DNA from: Gammaproteobacteria bacterium
Lineage (GTDB): Bacteria; Pseudomonadota; Gammaproteobacteria; Granulosicoccales; Granulosicoccaceae
Length of the DNA stretch: 20,547 nt
Reading direction: 5' to 3'
Assembly (NCBI GenBank): GCA_020444765.1
Contig: JAGRHW010000015.1
Coordinates: forward strand, 1-20,547
Shown piece by piece: positions 1 to 7,048 of the stretch; position 1 is the first letter of the stretch, and every line of letters begins with the position of its first letter. The position numbers and the translations under genes were made by a program. The notes under the pieces are model-generated. The model was not told the DNA's origin. It saw nothing but the letters and a program-made list of their open reading frames with translations, and made no database searches.

Positions 1-1
1 C

Positions 2-1567
2 GAACGCGTGTTGTCGATGGTCGACAGCGTTTTGCTGCTGGTCGACGCCGTCGACGGACCGATGCCGCAAACCCGCTTCGTTACCCAGAAAGCCTTCAGC
101 ATGGGTTTTCGACCACTGGTGGTTATCAACAAGATCGACCGCGAAGGCGCGCGTCCTGAGTGGGCGCTCAATCAGACCTTCGACCTGTTCGACAATCTCG
201 GCGCCAGCGATGAGCAGCTCGACTTCCCGGTGATCTATGCCTCGGCCGTCAACGGCTATGCGGGCGACGATCCAGGTATTACCAGCGGCGATATGACAGC
301 GCTGCTCGAAGCCATCGTCAAGCATGTCCAGCATCCTGACGTGGATCCGGACGGCCCCTTGCAGATGCAGATTTCCTCGCTGGATTACAACAGTTATGTC
401 GGCGTTATCGGTATCGCTCGGATCAAACGCGGCACACTCAAGACCAACAATCCGGTCAGGGTCATCGATCGCAACGGCGAAGTGCGCAGCGGCAAGGTTC
501 AGCAGGTGCTGGGCTTTGACGGGCTGGAGCGGATTCAGGTTGATTCAGCCAGCGCCGGTGATATCGTCGCCATCACCGGGCTCGATCCGCTTAATATCTC
601 GGACACGATTTGCAGCCCCGAAACCGTCGAGGCCCTGCCGGCGCTGAGTGTCGACGAGCCGACGATCAGCATGATGTTCCAACCGAACAGCTCGCCTTTT
701 GCCGGCAAGGAAGGCAAATACATCACCAGCCGCAACATCTGGGATCGCCTGCAGCAGGAGTTGATCCACAACGTCGCCCTGCGGGTCGAACAGACCGAAG
801 ACGCTGAAAAATACCGGGTCTCCGGACGCGGCGAGCTGCATCTGTCAATCCTGATCGAGACCATGCGCCGCGAAGGTTTCGAACTCGCGGTGGGGCGACC
901 GCAGGTCATTATGCAGCGTAACGAAGCCGGCGAACTGGAAGAACCCTACGAAACGCTCACGGTGGATGTCGAGGACCGCCATCAGGGCGCGGTCATGGAA
1001 AAACTCGGCGAACGCAAGGGCGAACTCAAGGATATGGTGCCGGACGGCAAAGGCCGCGTACGCCTGGAATACATCATTCCGTCACGCGGCCTGATCGGCT
1101 TTCGCACCGAATTTCTGACCAGCACGTCCGGCTCCGGACTGCTGTACAGCAGTTTTGATCACTATGGGCCGCATATCAACACCACGATCGGCCAGCGCAT
1201 CAACGGCTCGCTGATTTCCAACGGCACCGGCAAGGCGCTCGGCTTCGCACTGTTCAACCTGCAGGAGCGCGGCAGACTGATTATCGGCGCCAATGAGATG
1301 GTTTACGAAGGCCAGGTCATCGGCATTCACTCTCGCGGCAACGACCTGACCGTCAACCCGCTCAAAGGTAAGCAACTGACCAATATCCGCGCCGCCGGCA
1401 CCGACGAAAACATCCTCTTGACGCCGCCGATCCGCATGTCGCTGGAACAGGCCCTGGAATTTATCGACGATGACGAGCTCGTCGAAGTCACACCGGAGTC
1501 GATCCGCATCCGCAAAAAATTCCTGCTCGAGCACGAACGCAAACGCGCATCCCGCAGCAAGGAGTAA
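2..1567 (+). CDS. typA: Ribosome-associated translational GTPase TypA/BipA (5'-truncated by window edge)
   Basis: The gene is open at the left edge of the window and ends at TAA; about 521 C-terminal codons of a protein usually near 605 residues are present. TypA is a ribosome-binding GTPase of the elongation-factor family that acts in 50S assembly and stress or cold adaptation. The missing part holds the P-loop and switch I. Visible are the end of the G3 region ([16 protein letters not shown]), the G4 motif NKID and the G5-like SAVNGYAG. These are followed by the EF-Tu-like domain II, EF-G-like domains III and V ([24 protein letters not shown]) and the BipA-specific C-terminal domain (RIRKKFL near the end). 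The reading frame is intact. A strong terminator follows 10 bp after the stop. Identification is by recognised family motifs. Confidence 0.97.
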   Translation, partial: ERVLSMVDSVLLLVDAVDGPMPQTRFVTQKAFSMGFRPLVVINKIDREGARPEWALNQTFDLFDNLGASDEQLDFPVIYASAVNGYAGDDPGITSGDMTALLEAIVKHVQHPDVDPDGPLQMQISSLDYNSYVGVIGIARIKRGTLKTNNPVRVIDRNGEVRSGKVQQVLGFDGLERIQVDSASAGDIVAITGLDPLNISDTICSPETVEALPALSVDEPTISMMFQPNSSPFAGKEGKYITSRNIWDRLQQELIHNVALRVEQTEDAEKYRVSGRGELHLSILIETMRREGFELAVGRPQVIMQRNEAGELEEPYETLTVDVEDRHQGAVMEKLGERKGELKDMVPDGKGRVRLEYIIPSRGLIGFRTEFLTSTSGSGLLYSSFDHYGPHINTTIGQRINGSLISNGTGKALGFALFNLQERGRLIIGANEMVYEGQVIGIHSRGNDLTVNPLKGKQLTNIRAAGTDENILLTPPIRMSLEQALEFIDDDELVEVTPESIRIRKKFLLEHERKRASRSKE

Positions 1568-1577
1568 CCCTTTCGAT

Positions 1578-1614
1578 AAATAAACACGCCGGTTTCAAAC
1601 CGGCGTGTTTATTT
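1578..1614 (+). terminator. Rho-independent terminator of typA
   Basis: A perfect inverted repeat with 18-nt arms (1578-1595 and 1597-1614) around a single central base. The GC core is ACGCCGGTTT/AAACCGGCGT, flanked by A-rich and T-rich outer arms, so the 3' arm ends in GTTTATTT. It lies 10 bp after the typA stop. The symmetry means it could work in both directions, although both flanking genes run on the plus strand. Confidence 0.9.
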
Positions 1615-1633
1615 GCGCCGGCGAAAAAGCATT

Positions 1634-1662
1634 TTCTCAGCGCAATCAGCTTTGGTTATACT
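1634..1662 (+). promoter_or_regulatory. Candidate sigma-70 promoter for the PLP enzyme gene
   Basis: TTCTCA (1634-1639, 4/6 to consensus) and TATACT (1657-1662, 5/6) are separated by 17 bp. They lie just after the typA terminator and leave a leader of about 50 nt before the ATG at 1719. The position fits the need for a new promoter after a strong terminator. The call rests on sequence match only. Confidence 0.45.
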
Positions 1663-1718
1663 GACCGGGCGGCCAGCAGCCGCAAATCGATGCTCCCCTT
1701 CTAACCGGACAGACAAGC

Positions 1719-2948
1719 ATGAAAACTCGCGGTTTTACCACGCGCATTCTACACAGCGACCGGCAAAGTCATATCGAACACGGCTCCTTGCATAAACCCG
1801 TGCACACCTCGATCGCCTTTGCCCACGAAAGCGCCGAAAGTATCGCCGAGGTATTCCAGGGCAAACAACCCGGATTCACTTATGGCCGCCAGATCAACCC
1901 GACCACCAATGCGCTGGAAGACAAGATCACGCTCATGGAAGACGGTCTGGCCAGCGTCTGTTTTTCGACCGGCATGGCCGCCATCGCCGCCTGCATGCTG
2001 GCCCTGCTGCGGAAAGGCGATCACTTGATATCGAGTTCGTTTCTGTTCGGCAATACCAACAGCTTTTTTACAACCCTGGAGAATTTCGGCATCGAGGTAA
2101 GCTTTGTCGATGCCACCGACGCTGCCAGTGTTTCCGCCGCTGTCAAAGCCAACACGCGCATGGTGTTCACGGAAACCATCGCCAATCCCTGCACGCAGGT
2201 CAGCGATCTGAAAGAAATCGGTGAACTCTGCGCGGAAAAAAATCTGCTCTATGTGGTCGATAACACCATGACCTCCCCTTGCGTTTTTCGCCCGAAGTCC
2301 GTCAAGGCCAGTCTCGTGATCAACTCCCTGTCGAAAATAATCTGCGGCCATGGCAATGCACTTGGCGGTTCGATAACCGAGACCGGGCTGTTCGACTGGC
2401 GCGGCTATCCGAATATCGCGGAAAACTACAAGTCCGGTAAGCCGGAAAAATGGGGCTTGCAGCAGATCCGCAAAAAAGGCCTGCGGGATACCGGTGGCAC
2501 GCTGGCGCCACAGGCCGCACACATCATCGCGGTCGGTGCGGAAACACTGGCCTTGCGGGCCAGTAAGGCCGGCGAGAACGCCCTGAAGCTTGCGCGCATG
2601 TTTCGCGATCATCCGAAAATAAAAAAAGTCTTTTATCCGGGCCTCGAACAGCACCCGGAGCACCAACGCGCGCAGGAACTGTTCAATACCTTCGGCGCGC
2701 TGATGAGTATCGAGCTGATCGACTCGATGGACTGTTTTGATTTTCTCGACCGCCTGCAAATGGTCATCATCTCCAGCAATCTTGGCGACAACCGCACGCT
2801 GGCGATTCCGGTTGCGCATACGATTTTTCATGAGATGGGCGCCGAGCGCCGCAGAACCATGGGCATAGGCGACAACATGATTCGCCTGTCGATCGGCATC
2901 GAGGACTATGGCGATCTGCATGACGATTTTATCCAGGCATTGCAGTAA
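1719..2948 (+). CDS. Cystathionine gamma-synthase-family PLP-dependent enzyme
   Basis: A 409-residue fold-type I PLP enzyme of the Cys/Met metabolism family (about 380-420 aa), likely cytosolic. Visible family features are YGRQxNPTTNALE (residues 55-67) for the phosphate-binding Tyr/Arg, STGMAAI (84-90), the DN pair at 181-182 that binds the pyridine nitrogen, and the Schiff-base lysine K206 in SLSKIICGHG. The segment matching LYGCT of methionine gamma-lyase reads LFGNT (109-113). The usual catalytic Tyr is therefore Phe, and the lyase-specific Cys is Asn. This marks a side branch of the family. The reaction could be gamma-replacement (cystathionine or O-acylhomoserine type) or gamma/beta-elimination, and the sequence does not decide. 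No biosynthetic partner gene is adjacent. It is probably monocistronic, flanked by terminators on both sides. Confidence 0.9.
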   Translation: MKTRGFTTRILHSDRQSHIEHGSLHKPVHTSIAFAHESAESIAEVFQGKQPGFTYGRQINPTTNALEDKITLMEDGLASVCFSTGMAAIAACMLALLRKGDHLISSSFLFGNTNSFFTTLENFGIEVSFVDATDAASVSAAVKANTRMVFTETIANPCTQVSDLKEIGELCAEKNLLYVVDNTMTSPCVFRPKSVKASLVINSLSKIICGHGNALGGSITETGLFDWRGYPNIAENYKSGKPEKWGLQQIRKKGLRDTGGTLAPQAAHIIAVGAETLALRASKAGENALKLARMFRDHPKIKKVFYPGLEQHPEHQRAQELFNTFGALMSIELIDSMDCFDFLDRLQMVIISSNLGDNRTLAIPVAHTIFHEMGAERRRTMGIGDNMIRLSIGIEDYGDLHDDFIQALQ

Positions 2949-2971
2949 GAGTCTGTCTGGACATCAACCCG

Positions 2972-2996
2972 CGCCGCCTGGCCTGGCGGCGTTTTT
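2972..2996 (+). terminator. Rho-independent terminator after the PLP enzyme gene
   Basis: A 7-bp GC-only stem CGCCGCC (2972-2978) / GGCGGCG (2985-2991), loop TGGCCT, followed directly by TTTTT (2992-2996). It lies 24 bp after the TAA stop of the PLP enzyme gene. Confidence 0.88.
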
Positions 2997-3404
2997 AAGC
3001 CATTTCCGTAAATCAATGACTTAGAGTCGCTTTTCCGTTGAACAGGTATTTCATGCCTGTTTACTGACGATCAGCCTTTAAAAACCGTGCGCGATTTCAA
3101 ACTACCGGCAGTTTTTTGCCACCGGCTATTTTCACCTGTTTTGCCCGGTTTTCTTTTGTCCTGATCGACGCTAATGCTTATCTTTTTGTTTTAAATTGTT
3201 TTTTCCGGCCAGACCAAGTTGCGATCGAGGTCGCTCGGATTATTTTGGGTTCGACGGCAAACCGCTCAGATTCGCCTCGGCGTCAAAATGTGAACACCTG
3301 CTCAGCAGCCCATCGTCAATTTAGCGACACTATCCCCACGTTGAATGACACGGTTTCCAGACAAGAGAAACCGGTTTTTGGGATAACAATAAGAGCGCAG
3401 AGCC
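2997..3404. other. Long intergenic region without a convincing gene
   Basis: About 400 bp between the terminator of the PLP enzyme gene and the next lipoprotein gene. A 124-codon open frame crosses it (3116-3490), but it lacks a ribosome-binding site, has a poor composition and runs into the lipoprotein gene in another frame. A weak promoter-like pair, TTGTCC and TATCTT with 17-bp spacing, occurs near 3157-3185. Near the 3' end is a hairpin with a T-run (listed separately). A small RNA or a long leader is possible but not shown. Confidence 0.4.
3351..3379 (+). terminator. Terminator-like hairpin just upstream of the lipoprotein gene
   Basis: A 7-bp stem CGGTTTC (3351-3357) / GAAACCG (3367-3373) with a 9-nt loop, followed by GTTTTT (3374-3379). 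It ends 25 bp before the ATG at 3405. It could end a small transcript arising in the preceding gap, act as an attenuator in the leader, or be chance. The stem is only moderately stable. Confidence 0.4.
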
Positions 3405-3788
3405 ATGACAAACTTCAAGCAGCTTTTCCAGATCCTTACTCTTTTGATTGCCGCGATTGCAGTGCAGGCGTGTTCATCCGATGCCGGTAAGCCACTCGCC
3501 GAAGCGAACTCTTCCGACCTGCTGGTTTCCGCCTCTGACCTTTATTGGGGAACCCGCGACGTCGGTGCCGAAACCACTCAGATCATGACGCTGAGCAATC
3601 AGAGCAGCAACGTAATCCGTATCAATTCGGTGAGCATTACCGGCGCCAACGCCAAGGAATTCAACAGTAGCCTGGACGAATCGGTAGCACTGGCGGCCGG
3701 CGAATCCATCGATATCGCCATCTCGTTCACTCCGCAAAGTGAAGGCCGAAAATACGCCTCGCTGGACATCGACTACGACAGGCTTTAA
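3405..3788 (+). CDS. Small lipoprotein with choice-of-anchor-D-like (ASH/Ig-type) domain, possibly truncated
   Basis: 127 residues. The N-terminus is a lipoprotein signal: hydrophobic 9-20, then AVQAC with the acylated Cys at 23. The mature part has the pattern of bacterial choice-of-anchor-D/ASH beta-sandwich domains: LxFG-like LYWGTRDVG (about 47-55), TQIMTLSNQSSNVIRI, ALAAGESIDIAISFTPQSEG, then YASLDIDYD. The stop falls where the last beta-strand of this fold is expected. In the next frame the sequence goes on as GFKTTVFGRVTAPDVPGQ, which looks like that missing strand. A one-base insertion near 3777-3783 could therefore have cut the protein short. The partner and function are unknown. No strong Shine-Dalgarno precedes the ATG. 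Confidence 0.65.
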   Translation: MTNFKQLFQILTLLIAAIAVQACSSDAGKPLAEANSSDLLVSASDLYWGTRDVGAETTQIMTLSNQSSNVIRINSVSITGANAKEFNSSLDESVALAAGESIDIAISFTPQSEGRKYASLDIDYDRL

Positions 3789-3801
3789 GACAACAGTTTT
3801 C

Positions 3802-3832
3802 GGTCGGGTTACGGCTCCAGACGTACCCGGCC
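3802..3832. other. Imperfect inverted repeat between convergent genes
   Basis: GGTCGGGT(T)ACG pairs with CGTACCCGGCC around a loop of about 8 nt, with one bulged T and one G-U pair. It sits between the 3' ends of the plus-strand lipoprotein gene and the minus-strand HIT gene, which suggests an mRNA-end structure. There is no T-run on either side, so I do not call it a terminator. Confidence 0.3.
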
Positions 3833-3902
3833 AACCTAATTACACATCATGTCTCGACCCGATACTGGCAGGCCGCAAGGTCTGCCTTTATCATTTCCGC
3901 GA

Positions 3903-4265
3903 TCAGAGTTTGTCTCGAATGGATTGCAGAAAGTCTTCCACCGGCAGTAAATCCAGCTTGCCCTCACGCTGCTTTTTACCCCAGACGGGCTCCGGAAAAT
4001 AACTGTCGTCGCGAAAGCGCGCCATGATATGCCAGTGCACTTTCGGCAGATAATTGGCAAACGAAGCGATATTGATTTTGTCCGGGCGGTAACAGGCAAG
4101 CATTTCCCGTTCGATCAGGTCCAGCAATCGCCAGATTTCCGCACGGGTTGCCGCATCGCATTCGCTGAACTCCTTATGCTCGCCTTTGGCGAAAATTTTC
4201 AGCCACGGTATTTCACTGGTTTCGGCCTCTATCCAGACCCATTCATTCTCGAACAAACGGCTCAC
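3903..4265 (-). CDS. HIT-family (histidine triad) nucleotide hydrolase-like protein
   Basis: 120 residues with a GTG start preceded by GGAGAG (plus-strand 4272-4277). HIT proteins are small nucleotidyl hydrolases or transferases acting on substrates such as Ap4A or AMP-lysine. The signature is KVHWHIMARFRDD (residues 76-87), with H77 and H79 forming the H-x-H part. The third triad position holds Ala rather than His, followed by Arg. An HWH-xx-(P/A)R form ending in DD and an aromatic-Pro-x-Pro-x-W stretch (YFPEPVW, 89-95) is, as far as I recall, typical of a proteobacterial HIT subfamily. Residues 20-70 give the usual N-terminal mixed alpha/beta part. It is transcribed towards the lipoprotein gene. 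The exact substrate is unknown. Confidence 0.85.
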   Translation of the reverse strand: MSRLFENEWVWIEAETSEIPWLKIFAKGEHKEFSECDAATRAEIWRLLDLIEREMLACYRPDKINIASFANYLPKVHWHIMARFRDDSYFPEPVWGKKQREGKLDLLPVEDFLQSIRDKL

Positions 4266-4485
4266 ACATCACTCTCCGGGGAAAAAAACAAGATTCAGCA
4301 AACTTATGGGATTTTAACAGGCGCCCGGGAACGACAATTGCTGCATACCGGTCAGCACAAGAATCTTCTGATCGACCAGCGGCGCCTGCAAACAGGTAAA
4401 TGTCAGCCACTATACGCAAAAATTTTTTTCCAAAAAACCACGAATTCACATGAAAAAAACACCATTGCATATAAACTCTTGAGCT

Positions 4486-5586
4486 ATGAATGTGTTTTCA
4501 AGACTGAATTTACCGGCTGGATTAGCTGCCGCCGTTTCCGGATATGTGCAAAAATCCCGCAAGTTCGTACACGCATTCGCCGCTGCCATTGAGCGAACAT
4601 GGCCGCGATGGCGTGAGCGTCTGCAAGGCCGTTTGCCGCTGTTTGCCAGTGGCCTGATTCTGCTGCTGGGCGGCTGGGTGCTGACCCGTGCGCTCTATGT
4701 GGAATCGCCACCCACGCAATTGACCAGTGACCAATCACCAGAGCCGTCGACCGCGCCTCAAAAACTGCCGTCTTTTATCGAATCACCAGTACCGGCAACG
4801 GCAATAACAAACAGCGGCGATAAGGACAAAACAGCTGAGCCAGCGCCTGCCAACGAAGAGAGCAAAACCGTCCAGACCGAGCAGGGAGAAACCGAATCAC
4901 CGATCATGCTGTCGAGATTCACCGTTCTGGCGATAGATGCCGGACACGGCGGCATCGATCCCGGTTCGATCGGCAGAAACGGTCTGACGGAAAAGGAAGT
5001 GACCTTGCGACTGGCGAAAAAAGTCCGTTCGCTGCTGTCTTCGGTGGATAATCTGCATGTCGCCCTGACCCGCTACGACGACCGCACCATCAACATCAAT
5101 ACGCGTACCGAGATCATCAAGGAAATCGGCGCGGATTTCGTTCTGTCGCTGCACATGAACGCGATTCCCCAGGAACAGATTACCCTGGTCGAGTCCTATT
5201 ACAAAACCAGCCGCCGAGCGCACATGTTGCGGGATGATTTTTTTATCAAGTCCAGTGACAGCAATATCGAGATTTCCCGCTCACTGGCGACGACTATTCA
5301 GGACGCCGTCTTCAAAACCGTCAAACGGCACAATGAAATTTCCGTCAATGCCGGCCTGAAAACAGATCCTATGCGCATACTCTCGCAAAACGAAGTGCCC
5401 GGTGCCCTGCTGGAAGTTACCTGCCTCAGCAATCCAGAAGAAGAAGAACGCCTGCGGTCCGACGAATACCTGGACAAGCTGGCCTATGCAATCGCCAACG
5501 GCATCAAGCAGTTTCTCAAAACCAACCTGGATGCGATGACCGTATCCACACTGACGCCGTTCACCGCCTCCACTTACGCCGACTGA
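4486..5586 (+). CDS. Membrane-anchored N-acetylmuramoyl-L-alanine amidase (Amidase_3)
   Basis: 366 residues. A cytoplasmic N-terminal tail of about 50 residues is followed by one membrane segment (about 52-70, FASGLILLLGGWVLTRAL), a low-complexity linker rich in Pro, Ser, Thr and Glu (73-140), and a zinc amidase domain (146-346). The zinc and catalytic residues are visible: H154 (DAGHGG), E169 (GLTEKE), H223 (SLHMNA) and E310 (ALLEVTCLSN). The enzyme cleaves the amide bond between MurNAc and the stem peptide. AmiA/B/C enzymes are exported by a cleaved signal and AmiC carries an AMIN domain. This one lacks AMIN and seems held in the inner membrane by a non-cleaved anchor with a long inner tail. 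TATAAA lies at 4470-4475, too close to the ATG for an ordinary leader. No partner gene is adjacent. Confidence 0.92.
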   Translation: MNVFSRLNLPAGLAAAVSGYVQKSRKFVHAFAAAIERTWPRWRERLQGRLPLFASGLILLLGGWVLTRALYVESPPTQLTSDQSPEPSTAPQKLPSFIESPVPATAITNSGDKDKTAEPAPANEESKTVQTEQGETESPIMLSRFTVLAIDAGHGGIDPGSIGRNGLTEKEVTLRLAKKVRSLLSSVDNLHVALTRYDDRTININTRTEIIKEIGADFVLSLHMNAIPQEQITLVESYYKTSRRAHMLRDDFFIKSSDSNIEISRSLATTIQDAVFKTVKRHNEISVNAGLKTDPMRILSQNEVPGALLEVTCLSNPEEEERLRSDEYLDKLAYAIANGIKQFLKTNLDAMTVSTLTPFTASTYAD

Positions 5587-5740
5587 TTGTTTTTTCAGCG
5601 GCTGCCGGGTTGCATTCACTGCCTGCCTGACAGAACGCCAGGCTTGCAAATTTCACCGAGAAAACAGTCTGGATACTGCCGGATTCCACTGAATATCAGA
5701 AAAATCCAGCATATTGCAATAACAGACCCCCGCAAAAAAA

Positions 5741-5750
5741 GCGGTTCCGC
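5741..5750 (-). terminator. Weak terminator-like hairpin after the HbpS-like gene
   Basis: On the minus strand, 7 bases after the TGA stop, GCGGAACCGC can form a short stem and is followed directly by seven T residues (complement of A5734-5740). The stem is only 3-4 bp, so termination would be weak. It lies in the convergent gap between the amidase gene and the HbpS-like gene (5587-5757), in which I see no other signal. Confidence 0.35.
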
Positions 5751-5757
5751 CCGAATC

Positions 5758-6249
5758 TCAGTTCATCATTTCCAGATCTTCGACAACCGCCTGTACACCG
5801 GCCATCGCGCAGGCTTCATCGGTTTCACCGGAAGGTGCGCCACTGACACCCACGGCGCCGTAAATCGTGCCGCCAGCTTCGATCAATACGCCGCCGGCGG
5901 ACATGGTCAGGCCGTCAACCGCGCCGATGGGTGAAGCCGACAAGTCGGTCAATTGTGAAGTCGCCACACTGAAGTTGGCAGCGGTATAGGCCTTTTCCTT
6001 GCTGATTTGCAGCGATATCGGCGGTGCCAGCGTATCGCGAAGGACAGCCTGCACGGTACCGTTTTTGTCGACCACGGTCGCAGTAACCTGCACACCCTGC
6101 TTGCGGCATTCCTCAACCGTTGCCTGGGCCACGCCTTGCGCGGCATCCAGTGTCAGGCGTTTTACCGCAACCACCGGCGATTCTTCGGCAATCGCCATCC
6201 CTGCAAGAAAAATCCCGGCCACGATGATGCTCGAACGAAATAAAGTCAT
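5758..6249 (-). CDS. Exported HbpS/GlcG-family heme-binding-type protein
   Basis: 163 residues. A signal peptide of about 21 residues ends at GMAIA-EE. The rest matches the HbpS/GlcG (DUF336) family: LTLDAAQGVAQATVEECRKQG, then VTATVVDKNGTVQAVLRD, the ISKEKAYTAA helix, the Gly-rich stretch SAGGVLIEAGG and GAVGVSGAPSGETDEACA. HbpS proteins bind heme or small ligands and form oligomers; GlcG accompanies glycolate genes. No such partner is present here, so the ligand is unknown. The ATG is preceded by a strong GGAGGA (plus-strand 6253-6258). It lies 166 bp downstream of the SCP2-like gene on the same strand and may share its transcript. Confidence 0.87.
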   Translation of the reverse strand: MTLFRSSIIVAGIFLAGMAIAEESPVVAVKRLTLDAAQGVAQATVEECRKQGVQVTATVVDKNGTVQAVLRDTLAPPISLQISKEKAYTAANFSVATSQLTDLSASPIGAVDGLTMSAGGVLIEAGGTIYGAVGVSGAPSGETDEACAMAGVQAVVEDLEMMN

Positions 6250-6415
6250 GTTTCCTCCACTACGGTTTTAGCGAGCCTGTCCGAAATCCCAGATACCAAC
6301 CGCACCCGGCTTTGTCTCTGATCTCTTTGCCTGAAACAATCTGGCACCTCAATACAGCCGCATTTCGCGTTGCTTCAGGGATTCCGGACAGGTTTATTCT
6401 CGCAATCCTTATCGG

Positions 6416-6919
6416 TTACTGGCAAGGCGTCTTATCACCGCCCAGCGAACCGGTCAGCTTCAGAAACTCACCGAACGGCTTCATAACACCCATCGCCTCC
6501 ATTTTCGGGCCGGTGAATTTCAGCTTGCCACTCATCATCGCACCCATTGCACCGCAGCCAAAATGCGCCGCACCGATGCAGGTCCAGTGCTCGTCCGTCG
6601 CGTGCATCTGGTAATCCATTTTTTTATTGAAAGCTTTGTCGTCAGGCGCGCCACCGTAAACGCACATTGCCTTGCCGTCCTGTTCAGCGATGGTCATCTG
6701 GACCTGCGTTTCTTCACCGCATTCAGTGCGATACATACGGACCAGCTTGTAACCGCGCTCGCCGTTGTTTTGCATCCATTTTTCGGCCAGCTCCGTGGTC
6801 AGTGCGTCATTGGCATTCCAGGCTTCACAGGCTGCGGCAGCCCATTCCGCATCCATAAATTCAGCGCTCGCCAAGGATGGCAGCGTGCCCAGCAGGGCCG
6901 CCATTACTAGTTTTTTCAT
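6416..6919 (-). CDS. Exported SCP2-like (sterol carrier/lipid-binding) domain protein
   Basis: 167 residues from the ATG at 6919. An ATG at 6931 would lie inside the GGAGGA ribosome-binding site, so it is not used. The signal peptide is MKKLVMAALLGTLPSLASA-EF. The C-terminal half resembles SCP2 lipid-transfer domains: GAMMSGKLKFTGPKMEAM and MKPFGEFLKL match the family's GKLKI-G-hydrophobic end. Several Cys residues (AACEAW, TECGEE, AMCVYG, WTCIGAAHFGCG, TPCQ) suggest disulfides in the periplasm. A bound lipid or hydrophobic ligand is an inference from the family. The gene lies between the HbpS-like gene and the frameshifted GlxA gene, all on the minus strand. Confidence 0.8.
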   Translation of the reverse strand: MKKLVMAALLGTLPSLASAEFMDAEWAAAACEAWNANDALTTELAEKWMQNNGERGYKLVRMYRTECGEETQVQMTIAEQDGKAMCVYGGAPDDKAFNKKMDYQMHATDEHWTCIGAAHFGCGAMGAMMSGKLKFTGPKMEAMGVMKPFGEFLKLTGSLGGDKTPCQ

Positions 6920-6923
6920 GTTT

Positions 6924-6929
6924 TCCTCC
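6924..6929 (-). promoter_or_regulatory. Shine-Dalgarno fixing the start of the SCP2-like gene
   Basis: GGAGGA on the minus strand, 4 nt before the ATG at 6919. It excludes the in-frame ATG at 6931, which overlaps it, and places the signal peptide at the N-terminus. Confidence 0.8.
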
Positions 6930-7048
6930 ATTTATGATCGGAGTGCGCAACGCACCCGGCCTGAGTGTATGCAAGCCGACACCTGTCGCGCTAATCCCCA
7001 TTGGAGAAGGAGGCGTCTATCCTTGTTGGCCAGAGCCGTGCGGTCGTC

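Noticed and set aside
1749..2921. 390-codon minus-strand open frame opposite the PLP enzyme gene
   Set aside because: The plus-strand frame has full family motifs; the antisense frame is a codon-bias shadow with Gly/Arg/Asp/His-rich composition.
3116..3490. 124-codon plus-strand open frame before the lipoprotein gene
   Set aside because: No Shine-Dalgarno, atypical composition, and it overlaps the lipoprotein signal peptide in another frame.
5730..5744. CCGC-A7-GCGG inverted repeat as a terminator of the amidase gene
   Set aside because: On the plus strand no T-run follows and the stem is 4 bp, so it is not a plus-strand terminator.
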